A program made the position numbers and the translations under genes. A stretch of DNA of 7,688 nt from JAAZDN01 sp964440875 (GTDB taxonomy: Bacteria > Bacillota_I > Bacilli_A > Erysipelotrichales > Erysipelotrichaceae): the NCBI GenBank assembly GCA_964440875.1, contig CAYTTS010000053.1, positions 1-7,688 on the forward strand. Reading direction: 5' to 3'. Below, in pieces: positions 1 through 7,078 of the stretch. Position 1 is the first letter of the stretch. Every line of letters begins with the position of its first letter. Under the pieces are notes generated by a model that saw only the letters and a program-made list of their open reading frames with translations, ran no database searches and was not told where the DNA came from.

Positions 1-1475
1 TGTCTCATTAATGGGAATAAAATTACGTCTCTAATTGATTCTGAATTCGTTAGTAACATAACAAATCTATCAATACCAAGACCCATCCCACCAGTTGGTG
101 GCATACCGTATTCTAAGGCTTCTACGTAATCGATATCCATTTCAGTAGTTTCAGTATCACCTAATTCTTTTTGGTCTAACTGGTGTTCGAAACGTTCTTG
201 TTGGTCAATTGGATTATTTAATTCTGTATAAGCATTTGCATATTCACGTCCATCAATAAATAATTCGAATCTATCAGTAAATCTATCATCTTCAGCATTT
301 TTACTTGCTAATGGTGAGATTTCGATAGGGTAGTGATATATGAATGTTGGTTGTACAATTTTTTCTTCTACATATCTTTCAAAGAATAAGTTAATAATGT
401 GACCATATGATTCCTCATGTTTTTCCGGAACAATTTGATGTTCTTTTGCAACTTTGATTGCCTCTTCAACTGTTGTAATCTTCTCAAAATCAACACCAGT
501 TTCTTCTTTTATAGCATCAGTCATTTTAACTCTTCTAAATGGAGCTTTCAGCGAAATTTCTTTATCACCATAAACTACTTCCGTTGTATTTAATGTTTCC
601 ATTGCAACTGTTGATAATAAATTCTCTGTAATTTCCATCATACCAGCCATATCGCTGTATGATAAATATAGCTCAAGCATTGTATATTCTGGAGAGTGTC
701 TTGTACTCATTCCTTCATTTCTAAACATTCTACCAATCTCATATACCCCAGAGAAGCCACCAACGATTAAACGTTTTAAAGGTAGTTCTGGCGCAATTCT
801 TAAATTATACTCTTGATCTAAAGTATTATGGTGAGTAATAAATGGTTTAGCTGCTGCTCCACCTAATATTGTATGTAACATTGGTGTTTCAACTTCTACT
901 AAGCCTTTATTATCTAAATATCTTTGAATTGATCTAATAATTTGTGGTCTTAAGAAAGCTGTTCTTCTTGAATCTTCATTCATTATTAAATCAACATAAC
1001 GTCTACGATATCTCTCTTCAATATCTTGTAGTCCATGGAACTTATCTGGTAATGGTTTTAAAGCTTTAGTTAAATGTTTATATTCTAAAACTTTAACTGA
1101 TAACTCATCCTTATTAGTCTTGAAAACTACTCCTTCAACACCAATGATATCACCAATATCCGCTAGTTTAAATACTTCGAATTGATCTCCAATAGCATCT
1201 TTTCTAATGTAAGTTTGAATTTGACCAGTACTATCTTGTAAGTGTACAAAAGCCGCCTTACCCATCTCACGTTTAGTCATAATACGGCCAGCGATCTTAA
1301 CACTAATATTCATTTCAGATAACTCATCTTTACTTAAATCATTATATTTTTCAATTAACTCATTTGCAGTATTAGTTGGTTGAAACTTATTACGGAAAGG
1401 ATCTACACCTAGCTCTTTATAAGCCTCTAATTTTTCTCTTCTAACTAATTCTTGTTCACTAAATTCTCTTTTCAT
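1..1475 (-). CDS. lysS: Lysine--tRNA ligase (class II LysRS), 3' end cut by window edge
   Basis: This enzyme joins lysine to tRNA-Lys in the cytoplasm, using ATP. I translated 491 complete codons with no stop; the last residues read ILFPLMR, so by family comparison only a few C-terminal residues lie outside the window. An OB-fold anticodon-binding domain covers about residues 58-135 (VKIAGRIMTKREMGKAAFVHLQD at its front). The class II catalytic core follows: motif 1 near 180-212 (ETPMLHTILGGAAAKPF), motif 2 with FRNEG at 251-255, and motif 3 GMGLGIDR at 463-470 with the invariant Arg470. The lysine pocket keeps Glu230, Asn414 and Glu418, but residue 232 is Pro where relatives have Tyr or His (see findings). 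ATG at 1473-1475 is preceded by AAAGATGGTG (1481-1490), an 8/10 match to the full Shine-Dalgarno sequence, 5 bases away. It has its own promoter candidate, but readthrough from dusB is also possible. Confidence 0.97.
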   Translation of the reverse strand, partial: MKREFSEQELVRREKLEAYKELGVDPFRNKFQPTNTANELIEKYNDLSKDELSEMNISVKIAGRIMTKREMGKAAFVHLQDSTGQIQTYIRKDAIGDQFEVFKLADIGDIIGVEGVVFKTNKDELSVKVLEYKHLTKALKPLPDKFHGLQDIEERYRRRYVDLIMNEDSRRTAFLRPQIIRSIQRYLDNKGLVEVETPMLHTILGGAAAKPFITHHNTLDQEYNLRIAPELPLKRLIVGGFSGVYEIGRMFRNEGMSTRHSPEYTMLELYLSYSDMAGMMEITENLLSTVAMETLNTTEVVYGDKEISLKAPFRRVKMTDAIKEETGVDFEKITTVEEAIKVAKEHQIVPEKHEESYGHIINLFFERYVEEKIVQPTFIYHYPIEISPLASKNAEDDRFTDRFELFIDGREYANAYTELNNPIDQQERFEHQLDQKELGDTETTEMDIDYVEALEYGMPPTGGMGLGIDRFVMLLTNSESIRDVILFPLMR

Positions 1476-1500
1476 TTAAACACCATCTTTTCTCTTTACT

Positions 1501-1509
1501 ATAATATCA
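1501..1509 (-). promoter_or_regulatory. Candidate extended -10 promoter for lysS
   Basis: In the 63-base gap between dusB and lysS the minus strand reads TGATATTAT: a TGn extension followed by TATTAT, 5/6 to the sigma-A -10 box. The best -35 at 17 bases is poor (TGTGCA, 3/6), which is tolerable for an extended -10 promoter. A start about 7 bases downstream would give a leader of roughly 20 bases, just long enough for the ribosome binding site. There is no room for a T-box, so lysS does not appear to be controlled by one. In such AT-rich DNA the match could be chance. Confidence 0.35.
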
Positions 1510-1538
1510 AATTTACCTTTGTTTGCACAGTATTAAGG

Positions 1539-2576
1539 CTACTTATCATAGCTTTTAATTATACTTTCAACACTTTCAATAACTTTATCTTCACTTTTAT
1601 TTAATGCCTCAAAATACGTATCTAATAAACTTAATATATCTTGTGGATTATCTAAGCGATTAACAATATCTTTAATTCGCTTATTTAGTGTCAAGCCACT
1701 AATATACCACGATATGTGTGATCTAATTTCACGACTTGCAATTGTATCGCCTTTTAACTTTCTTAAACTTTCAAAGTGTCTTAAAATAAACTTATACACT
1801 TCATCTAAATCCTTAACTACTTCACTATCTTTGCCACTTAAGCCATCAATTACTTCTTTTAAGACCCAAGGATTACCAAATGCCGCACGGCCAATCATAA
1901 CTCCATCACAATTAGTTTCTTCAATCATTCGCTTAGCATCAGCATAAGATCTAATATCACCATTCCCAATAACAGGGATACTAACAGCAGCCTTAACAGC
2001 TTTAATAATTGAGTAGTCAGCACTACCATTATACATTTGTGTTTTCGTTCTTGGATGTATTGTAATTGCGCTAGCACCAGCTTTTTCCATTAGGATTGCA
2101 CACTCAACTGCATTAATATTTTCAAAGTCATAACCTGACCTAAATTTAACGGTAACAGGCTTTTTTACATTCTTAACAATACTCTCAACTATCTTATAAG
2201 CATGCTCTAAATCCTTCATAAGTGCACTACCACTGTTGTTATTAACGATCTTAGGCGCAGGACATCCCATATTAAAATCTATGATGTCACAATTACTCTC
2301 TTGATCTAAATAAATTGCAGCCTTAGTTACGCTATCAATATCGCTGCCAAAAACTTGCATAGAAATTGGATGTTCATTTTCAGATACTTGAGTCATTTTT
2401 AAAGTCTTTTCATTACGAAAGTTAATAGCTTGATCAGACACCATCTCAGCACATACAAGACCAACATTAAACTCTTTCGCAATCTCTCTAAAACTTTGAT
2501 TACTAACGCCAGCCATAGGTGCTAAGATTACATTATTTTCTAATTTTACACTACCAATATTAAGCGTCTTTAACAT
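1539..2576 (-). CDS. dusB: tRNA-dihydrouridine synthase (DusB type)
   Basis: An FMN-dependent enzyme that reduces specific uridines in the tRNA D-loop region to dihydrouridine, using NADPH. The 345 residues match the usual family length. The TIM-barrel N-terminal part shows the FMN-binding start LAPMAGVSN (18-26) and the active-site loop NMGCPAPK (102-109) with catalytic Cys105. Lys144 lies in VTVKFRSG, His174 in IHPRTKTQMY, and the phosphate-binding segments are GNGDI (204-208) and GRAAFGNPW (229-237). A C-terminal helical tRNA-binding domain follows. IHPRT differs from the commoner HGRT, a Pro for a Gly next to His174. The ATG overlaps the end of hslO by 17 bases and has AAAAGG (2585-2590) 8 bases upstream inside hslO, so the two are translationally adjacent. 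The stop is TAG. Sub-family and target uridine cannot be fixed from sequence alone; dusB follows the Bacillota gene order. Confidence 0.94.
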   Translation of the reverse strand: MLKTLNIGSVKLENNVILAPMAGVSNQSFREIAKEFNVGLVCAEMVSDQAINFRNEKTLKMTQVSENEHPISMQVFGSDIDSVTKAAIYLDQESNCDIIDFNMGCPAPKIVNNNSGSALMKDLEHAYKIVESIVKNVKKPVTVKFRSGYDFENINAVECAILMEKAGASAITIHPRTKTQMYNGSADYSIIKAVKAAVSIPVIGNGDIRSYADAKRMIEETNCDGVMIGRAAFGNPWVLKEVIDGLSGKDSEVVKDLDEVYKFILRHFESLRKLKGDTIASREIRSHISWYISGLTLNKRIKDIVNRLDNPQDILSLLDTYFEALNKSEDKVIESVESIIKSYDK

Positions 2577-3432
2577 CCAATAAACCTTTTAGATCATCAA
2601 CTGTGAATAGGTATTTCTCATTACAATAATTACATACAGTCTCAACAATCTCATCTTCTTCAATCATTTCAATAATTTCATTTTTCTCTATTGTCGCAAG
2701 TCCTGAATACATACGATCTCTTGAACATTCACATTTAAATTGAACGTCTCTAGTTTCTAATACCTTCGCATCTTCAAATAGATTGGTGATTAATGTCTCT
2801 GCTGTTTCTCCATTCTTAACTAACTCTGAAACTGGCTTTAATGTTTCTAGTGCTTTTTCAATTGCAACAATATCCTCTTCAGTATAACCTGGCATTAATT
2901 GTATAATTAAACCACCTGCTGCAACAACACTATTATCTGTTTCTACTAGTACTCCTAGTGAGACAGCACTTGGTGTTTGTTCACTAACATTGAAGTAGTA
3001 AGCAAAGTCTTCGGCGATTTCACCTGATACAAGATCAACTGTACCTACAAAGTCTTGTTTCAAACCTAAAGACTTACTAACGTTTAAAAACCCACTTCCA
3101 ACAGCTAAACCAACTGCTAGTTTATTTTTATCAGTATAAGATAACATTACATGAGGATCTCCAACATAACCTCTAACTTCACCTTTGTTATTAGCTGATG
3201 CAACTACAGTTCTGATTGGGCCATCTCCATTAATTTGAATATTAACTTTTTCTTTATCACTCTTAGCCATTGCTCCCATCATTAAAGCAACTGCCATAGT
3301 ACGTCCTAAAGTTGCAGCAGATGTAGGCCATAAATCATGACGTACTCTTGCTTCTTCACTTAATTCTGTACTTACAACACTATATATTCTTATATTGCCA
3401 TTTCTTGCAATACCAATAGCTAATTTATCCAT
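2560..3432 (-). CDS. hslO: Redox-regulated 33 kDa chaperone Hsp33
   Basis: A cytoplasmic holdase that is inactive while its four cysteines bind zinc and becomes active when oxidation and unfolding release the zinc. The zinc cysteines are present as CEC (Cys234, Cys236) and CNYC (Cys267, Cys270), the classic C-X-C...C-X2-C switch near the C-terminus. The N-terminal core has typical segments such as RHDLWPTSAATLGRT (31-45), INGDGPIRT (67-75) and VRGYVGDP (87-94). I start at ATG 3430-3432 (MDKLAIGIARN), giving 290 residues, close to Bacillus Hsp33. AAGGAG at 3443-3448 sits 10 bases before it. A longer frame from 3477 adds 15 residues (MMRVIFFLLKR...) that lack a family counterpart and translate the Shine-Dalgarno itself. 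The stop TAA lies inside the start of dusB. It follows ftsH by 57 bases without the coaX gene found there in Bacillus. Confidence 0.96.
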   Translation of the reverse strand: MDKLAIGIARNGNIRIYSVVSTELSEEARVRHDLWPTSAATLGRTMAVALMMGAMAKSDKEKVNIQINGDGPIRTVVASANNKGEVRGYVGDPHVMLSYTDKNKLAVGLAVGSGFLNVSKSLGLKQDFVGTVDLVSGEIAEDFAYYFNVSEQTPSAVSLGVLVETDNSVVAAGGLIIQLMPGYTEEDIVAIEKALETLKPVSELVKNGETAETLITNLFEDAKVLETRDVQFKCECSRDRMYSGLATIEKNEIIEMIEEDEIVETVCNYCNEKYLFTVDDLKGLLDVKDA

Positions 3433-3442
3433 AAATATAATT

Positions 3443-3448
3443 CTCCTT
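3443..3448 (-). promoter_or_regulatory. Ribosome binding site that fixes the hslO start
   Basis: The minus strand reads AAGGAG, 10 bases before ATG 3430-3432. It decides for the 290-residue Hsp33 rather than the 305-residue in-frame extension starting at 3477. Confidence 0.8.
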
Positions 3449-3460
3449 TTAAGTAAGAAA

Positions 3461-3480
3461 AAGATGACTCTCATCATCTT
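3461..3480 (-). terminator. Weak hairpin between ftsH and hslO (possible attenuator)
   Basis: On the minus strand AAGATGA (3474-3480) and TCATCTT (3461-3467) pair as a 7-base stem around a 6-base loop. Including the last two T of the stem, five T in a row (3458-3462), then CTTACTT, follow. The position just after the ftsH stop fits a partial terminator lowering hslO-dusB expression. The stem is short with only two G-C pairs, so strong termination is unlikely and it may be chance. Confidence 0.25.
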
Positions 3481-3489
3481 CTTCCAAAA

Positions 3490-5247
3490 TTAGTCTTCTT
3501 TGTTTTCTTCGACTTCTTCTTCAACAACAACTTCAGCTTCAACATAATCTAATGGTCTTCCAGCTACTAAGTTATTAATTTCTTCTTCTGTAATTGTTTC
3601 TTGTTCAATTAATGTATTTGCAATTAAATCTAACTGATCTCTATTTTCATTAATGATATCTGTTGCAAGTTTGTATGCTTCATCAACAATTTTCTTAACT
3701 TCTGAGTCAATCTTAGCTGCAACTTCTTCTGAGTATGCTCTTCCAGTACCGTAGTCACGTCCGATAAATACTTCTTGTGACATGTTTTGGTATTGGATAG
3801 GTCCTAAATCACTCATACCTAATTCAACTACCATCATTCTTGAGATTCTCGTTACTCGCTCAATATCATTATGAGCACCTGTTGAGATATCATCTAAAAC
3901 GATTTCTTCAGCAACACGTCCACCAAGTAATGATGTGATTTGAGCCATTAATTGACCTTTTGTCTGCATGAATGTTTCTTCTTCAGGCATCATTAAGTTG
4001 TATCCACCAGCATCCCCACGTGGAATGATAGTGATTTTAGCAACTTTATCTGCTTTCTCTAAGTTAATTCCGATAACAGCATGTCCAGCTTCGTGATATG
4101 CAACTAATTTTTTCTCAGCATCACTATAAGTACGTGAATGTTTAGCTGGTCCCATCATAGTTCTATCAATGGCTTCATCTAAGTGAGCTAATGTAATTAC
4201 TGTTTCATTTCCTCTAACTGCTAATATTGCCGCCTCATTTAGAACGTTCTCTAAATCTGCTCCAGAGAATCCTGGAGTACGTTTAGCAATTGCTGCAAGA
4301 CTAGCATCTTCAGCTAATTTTTTATTTCTAGCATGAACTTCAAGAATTGCTTCTCTTCCTTTTACATCTGGAAGTGAAACTTGAACTTGACGATCAAATC
4401 TACCTGGTCTTAATAAAGCAGGGTCTAAAATGTCAGCACGGTTAGTTGCAGCCATAATTAGAACTCCAGTATTATCTTCAATACCGTCCATTTCAACTAG
4501 TAATTGGTTAAGTGTTTGTTCACGTTCGTCGTTACCGCCACCTAGACCTGCTCCACGTTGTCTACCAACTGCATCAATCTCATCAATAAAGATAATACAT
4601 GGCGCCGTCTCTTTAGCTGTTTTAAACATATCTCTAACACGTCCTGCTCCTGCACCAACGAATAGTTCAACAAAGTCTGAACCTGATACAGAGTAGAATG
4701 GTACATCTGCTTCACCAGCAGTTGCACGTGCTAATAATGTTTTACCAGTTCCTGGTGGACCAACAAGTAAGATACCCTTCGGTATTCTTGCACCCATTTG
4801 TTCAAAGCGTTTTGGATTTTGAAGATAATCAATTAATTCTTTAACTTCTTCTTTTTCTTCCTTCGCTCCAGCAACATCACTAAATTTAGTTTTTACATTT
4901 GTTTGAATACGAGCCTTACTCTTAACAACNNNNNNNNNNNNNNNNNNNNNNNNNNNNNNNNNNNNNNNNNNNNNNNNNNNNNNNNNNNNNNNNNNNNNNN
5001 NNNNNNNNNNNNNNNNNNNNNNNNNNNNNTCTCCACTCTTATAAGAACCACTAACTTTTACTGTTAAACCATCAACTTGAACGTCAACGTTTTCTAATTT
5101 TTCATTTTCTATAATTTGGTTTAAACCTTTAAAACCAATATCTTCATTAACACCGTTTCTAAAGTTTGTACTTAAACTTACAAACATAACGATCATTAAT
5201 AAATATGGTATAAGTGCTATTAAACCTTTTTTATTATTTTTAGGCAT
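3490..5247 (-). CDS. ftsH: ATP-dependent zinc metalloprotease FtsH (interrupted by an assembly gap)
   Basis: A membrane-anchored AAA+ protease that extracts and degrades membrane proteins and unstable cytoplasmic proteins as a hexamer. Residue numbers count the gap as 34 unknowns. One membrane segment is visible at about 8-25, then an external domain to residue 72. The gap hides the rest of that domain and the expected second membrane segment. The AAA domain has Walker A GPPGTGKT (163-170), pore motif FVG (196-198), Walker B CIIFIDEID (217-225) and the second region of homology with Arg280 and Arg283. The peptidase has zinc motif HEAGH (385-389) and a likely third ligand Asp461 in STGAHND. 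The stretch after the pore is VGAGAGRVRD rather than the common VGVGASRVRD. The tail is acidic (about 567-585). ATG 5245-5247 has GAGGAG 8 bases upstream and lies 15 bases after hpt. In Bacillus, TilS and HprT together are reported to activate ftsH, which makes this order interesting. Confidence 0.97.
   Translation of the reverse strand: MPKNNKKGLIALIPYLLMIVMFVSLSTNFRNGVNEDIGFKGLNQIIENEKLENVDVQVDGLTVKVSGSYKSGXXXXXXXXXXXXXXXXXXXXXXXXXXXXXXXXXXVVKSKARIQTNVKTKFSDVAGAKEEKEEVKELIDYLQNPKRFEQMGARIPKGILLVGPPGTGKTLLARATAGEADVPFYSVSGSDFVELFVGAGAGRVRDMFKTAKETAPCIIFIDEIDAVGRQRGAGLGGGNDEREQTLNQLLVEMDGIEDNTGVLIMAATNRADILDPALLRPGRFDRQVQVSLPDVKGREAILEVHARNKKLAEDASLAAIAKRTPGFSGADLENVLNEAAILAVRGNETVITLAHLDEAIDRTMMGPAKHSRTYSDAEKKLVAYHEAGHAVIGINLEKADKVAKITIIPRGDAGGYNLMMPEEETFMQTKGQLMAQITSLLGGRVAEEIVLDDISTGAHNDIERVTRISRMMVVELGMSDLGPIQYQNMSQEVFIGRDYGTGRAYSEEVAAKIDSEVKKIVDEAYKLATDIINENRDQLDLIANTLIEQETITEEEINNLVAGRPLDYVEAEVVVEEEVEENKED
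4930..5029. other. Assembly gap of exactly 100 N inside ftsH
   Basis: A round-number run of N is normally a scaffolding placeholder, not a measured length. It lies between ...SGSYKSG and VVKSKARIQ of FtsH, where the end of the extracytoplasmic domain and the second membrane helix belong. The frame is the same on both sides with 100 N, so an intact gene needs a true gap length of the form 3n+1. In typical FtsH this stretch is roughly 60-90 residues, so about 180-270 bases are probably missing. This is inferred from family knowledge. Confidence 0.95.
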
Positions 5248-5262
5248 CTAATTAACTCCTCA

Positions 5263-5802
5263 CTAATAATAATCTTCTGATAATACTCCCACGTACGGTA
5301 AGTTACGATACTTCTCGTTATAGTCTAATCCAAATCCTACTACAAACTCATTAGGAATCGTAAATCCAATATACTCTACAGATACTTCAACTTCACGTCT
5401 TTCTGGTTTGTCTAATAGTGAAACAACTTCAATTGAACTTGCCCCTTTATTGTGTAAAATCTTAATAACCGTTTTTAAAGTACGTCCTGTGTCTACAATA
5501 TCTTCTACAATTATAATTGATCGATCTTTAATACTACGATCTAAGTCTTTTAAAATTCTAATGTCTCGAGTAGACTCCATACCCGCTCCATAACTAGAAA
5601 CATCCATAAAGTCAATTTCTACATCTAATTCTATATGTTTGATTACTTCTGCTAAAAATGGAACTGAACCTTTTAATAATGCTACTAAAATTGGCGGTTT
5701 CTCGTCATTTTTATACTTTTCTGTAATTTCTTTACCTAACTCTTTACTTCTTTTAACTATCTCTTCTTCGCTAATTAATACTTTACTTAGATGTTGATGC
5801 AT
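5263..5802 (-). CDS. hpt: Hypoxanthine phosphoribosyltransferase
   Basis: A purine-salvage enzyme that transfers phosphoribose from PRPP to hypoxanthine or guanine, giving IMP or GMP. Its 179 residues are the normal bacterial length. Visible are the diphosphate loop LLKGSVPF (42-49), the flexible-loop segment SSYGAG (69-74), and the PRPP motif IIIVEDIVDTGRT (96-108) with acidic pair Glu100-Asp101. The base-binding part includes Lys132 in LLDKPERR, Phe153 in NEFVVGFGLDY, and Asp160. ATG 5800-5802 has a perfect AGGAGG at 5808-5813, 5 bases upstream. It sits 20 bases after tilS and 15 before ftsH, so it is co-transcribed with both. The stop is TAG. In related Bacillota this enzyme is inhibited by (p)ppGpp; the sequence alone does not show that here. 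Confidence 0.96.
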   Translation of the reverse strand: MHQHLSKVLISEEEIVKRSKELGKEITEKYKNDEKPPILVALLKGSVPFLAEVIKHIELDVEIDFMDVSSYGAGMESTRDIRILKDLDRSIKDRSIIIVEDIVDTGRTLKTVIKILHNKGASSIEVVSLLDKPERREVEVSVEYIGFTIPNEFVVGFGLDYNEKYRNLPYVGVLSEDYY

Positions 5803-5822
5803 AATTTCCTCCTACAATAGTG

Positions 5823-7022
5823 CTATTTTACCACAAACACGCTTGGATTGTTAGAGAAATGGCTCAAATTACAGCCTAGTTCTGCAACTAAGATAATTTC
5901 ACCCTTAACATTCTCCACTATCGGCCATAAACTGCGTAGATGCGTAGGTATTTTGCGATCAATAAAGAATCTGCTAAGCTTTTTCCGACCATATTTCATT
6001 TCAATATAATCGCCTTTTTGATAGTTTCTAATAGTGATTGGAAAATCACTTTCAAAAAGAGTTAAAGCCTCTGTACTACTACCTTCAAATTTAAGACTAA
6101 AATGATCACACTCAAACTCTTTTATCTCATTAAAAGTGTACGAGTAAGTCGATTCTTGCTTTTTTTCAACAGTTACTTTTCCATATGCTTTACTTAAAAT
6201 ATAATCATCATCTAAATCATATTCTGAGTTTTTATCACTCTTTAAGAACAGTAATATATTCTCATACTCTTCATTGGAAATATCATAAATTGAATACTTA
6301 GTAAGGTACATTCTAATTGTATTAATCAAATAAAAATCTGGTAAACTTAGTAAATAATCTAAGCTATTACTTTGTTCAAAATCGGATAGATGCATATTTG
6401 TCACAGCATTAATATCCATTAAAAGATCATTTTCATCACTTATTTCTTTCAACAGAAGGGCTTTTTTCTCATCACTCATTTGATTTAAAACAGTATTTCT
6501 AATCTTATTTCTTAGATAAACATTCTCAAAATTACTCTTGTCAATCGCATATTTAATATCATTTTTTTCACAGTAATCAAGTAAATCAGCTTTAGTATAA
6601 TCTAATAAAGGTCGTATAATATTTTTATCTTGATATTTTGATCGGTAGTTTAATCCATAGTAGCTTGGTGTTATATTACGATCTTTTTGAATTAAATATG
6701 TTTCTAAGTGATCATCCAAGTGATGGGCAACAAATATATCATCAATGTTTTCTTCATCTGCAATATCAACCATAAACTGATATCTTAAGTCTCTTGCAAA
6801 AGCTTGGAAGTTCCCTTGTGAATGATTCTCTGATTTTAATAATCTGAAATCAATGTTGTGCTTCTGACAGAAATCTCTAATTATTGCTTCGTCAATATGT
6901 GATGTATCTCTTACTTGATAGTTTACATGAGCAGCGATGATATCAAAGTCTTGCATAGCTAAAATATGTAGTAGGGCCATTGAGTCTGGGCCCCCAGATA
7001 CTGCTACTAAAATTTTTCTCAT
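5823..7022 (-). CDS. tilS: tRNA(Ile)-lysidine synthetase
   Basis: It attaches lysine to C34 of tRNA-Ile(CAU), using ATP, which changes codon reading from AUG to AUA and charging from Met to Ile. It is essential in nearly all bacteria. The N-terminal PP-loop ATPase has SGGPDS at 9-14, AAHVNYQVRD (30-39), AHHLDDHLET (99-108), RPLL (137-140) and the tRNA-contacting SN..YLRNKIRN (163-176). A helical linker follows (about 180-265). The C-terminal TilS domain shows IRNYQKGDYIE (331-341), KKLSRFFIDRKIP (347-359) and LVAELG (378-383). At 399 residues it is somewhat shorter than Bacillus TilS and lacks the residues Bacillus has before the PP-loop, starting directly at MRKILVAVSGGPDS. ATG 7020-7022 has GAGGTG (7028-7033) 5 bases upstream. 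It follows its own promoter candidate and heads the tilS-hpt-ftsH-hslO-dusB run. The stop is TAG. Confidence 0.96.
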   Translation of the reverse strand: MRKILVAVSGGPDSMALLHILAMQDFDIIAAHVNYQVRDTSHIDEAIIRDFCQKHNIDFRLLKSENHSQGNFQAFARDLRYQFMVDIADEENIDDIFVAHHLDDHLETYLIQKDRNITPSYYGLNYRSKYQDKNIIRPLLDYTKADLLDYCEKNDIKYAIDKSNFENVYLRNKIRNTVLNQMSDEKKALLLKEISDENDLLMDINAVTNMHLSDFEQSNSLDYLLSLPDFYLINTIRMYLTKYSIYDISNEEYENILLFLKSDKNSEYDLDDDYILSKAYGKVTVEKKQESTYSYTFNEIKEFECDHFSLKFEGSSTEALTLFESDFPITIRNYQKGDYIEMKYGRKKLSRFFIDRKIPTHLRSLWPIVENVKGEIILVAELGCNLSHFSNNPSVFVVK

Positions 7023-7043
7023 ATTATCACCTCAAGTCCTATT

Positions 7044-7052
7044 ATTATAACA
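7044..7052 (-). promoter_or_regulatory. Extended -10 promoter for the tilS operon
   Basis: The minus strand reads TGTTATAAT: a TGn extension plus a perfect TATAAT. A start about 7 bases downstream gives a leader of about 15 bases, ending in the GAGGTG ribosome binding site of tilS. I see no good -35 at 16-18 bases, which the TGn element can compensate for. This is the best promoter in the window and would serve tilS through dusB. It overlaps one arm of the inverted repeat at 7046-7078. Confidence 0.6.
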
Positions 7053-7078
7053 TATGAATAAGCCACAATTATGTTATA
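7046..7078. repeat. 9-base perfect inverted repeat over the tilS promoter
   Basis: The arms tataacata (7046-7054) and tatgttata (7070-7078) are exact reverse complements separated by 15 bases. The left arm covers most of the tilS -10 box and the right arm includes the stop codon of the PemK-like gene. Two readings are possible: an operator for a dimeric regulator on the tilS promoter, or a poor stem-loop ending the upstream transcript. The arms have only one G-C pair each and no T-run follows on the minus strand, so an operator fits better than a terminator. With such AT-rich arms chance is a real alternative. Confidence 0.4.

Noticed and set aside
1476..1538. T-box riboswitch or intrinsic terminator upstream of lysS
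   Set aside because: Only 63 bases are available, with no stable G-C stem, no T-box consensus and no terminator T-run.
1484..1714. Tiny reading frame ATG-GTG-TTT-AAA-TGA whose stop overlaps the lysS ATG, as a possible leader peptide
   Set aside because: It is four codons long, lies inside the lysS Shine-Dalgarno region and has no ribosome binding site of its own; such overlaps are expected by chance. (The frame itself is only at about 1472-1486.)
1714..1947. Plus-strand open frame of 77 codons inside dusB
   Set aside because: It is antisense to a well-conserved gene, lacks a convincing ribosome binding site and has no recognisable protein features.
4430..4696. Plus-strand frame of 88 codons opposite the FtsH AAA domain, and a 61-codon minus-strand frame at 4542-4727
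   Set aside because: Both are shadows of the strongly conserved ftsH reading frame, with low-complexity Ser/Pro/Leu-rich translations.
5408..5593. Plus-strand frame of 61 codons inside hpt
   Set aside because: It is antisense to the conserved PRPP-binding part of hpt and has no own start signal or family resemblance.
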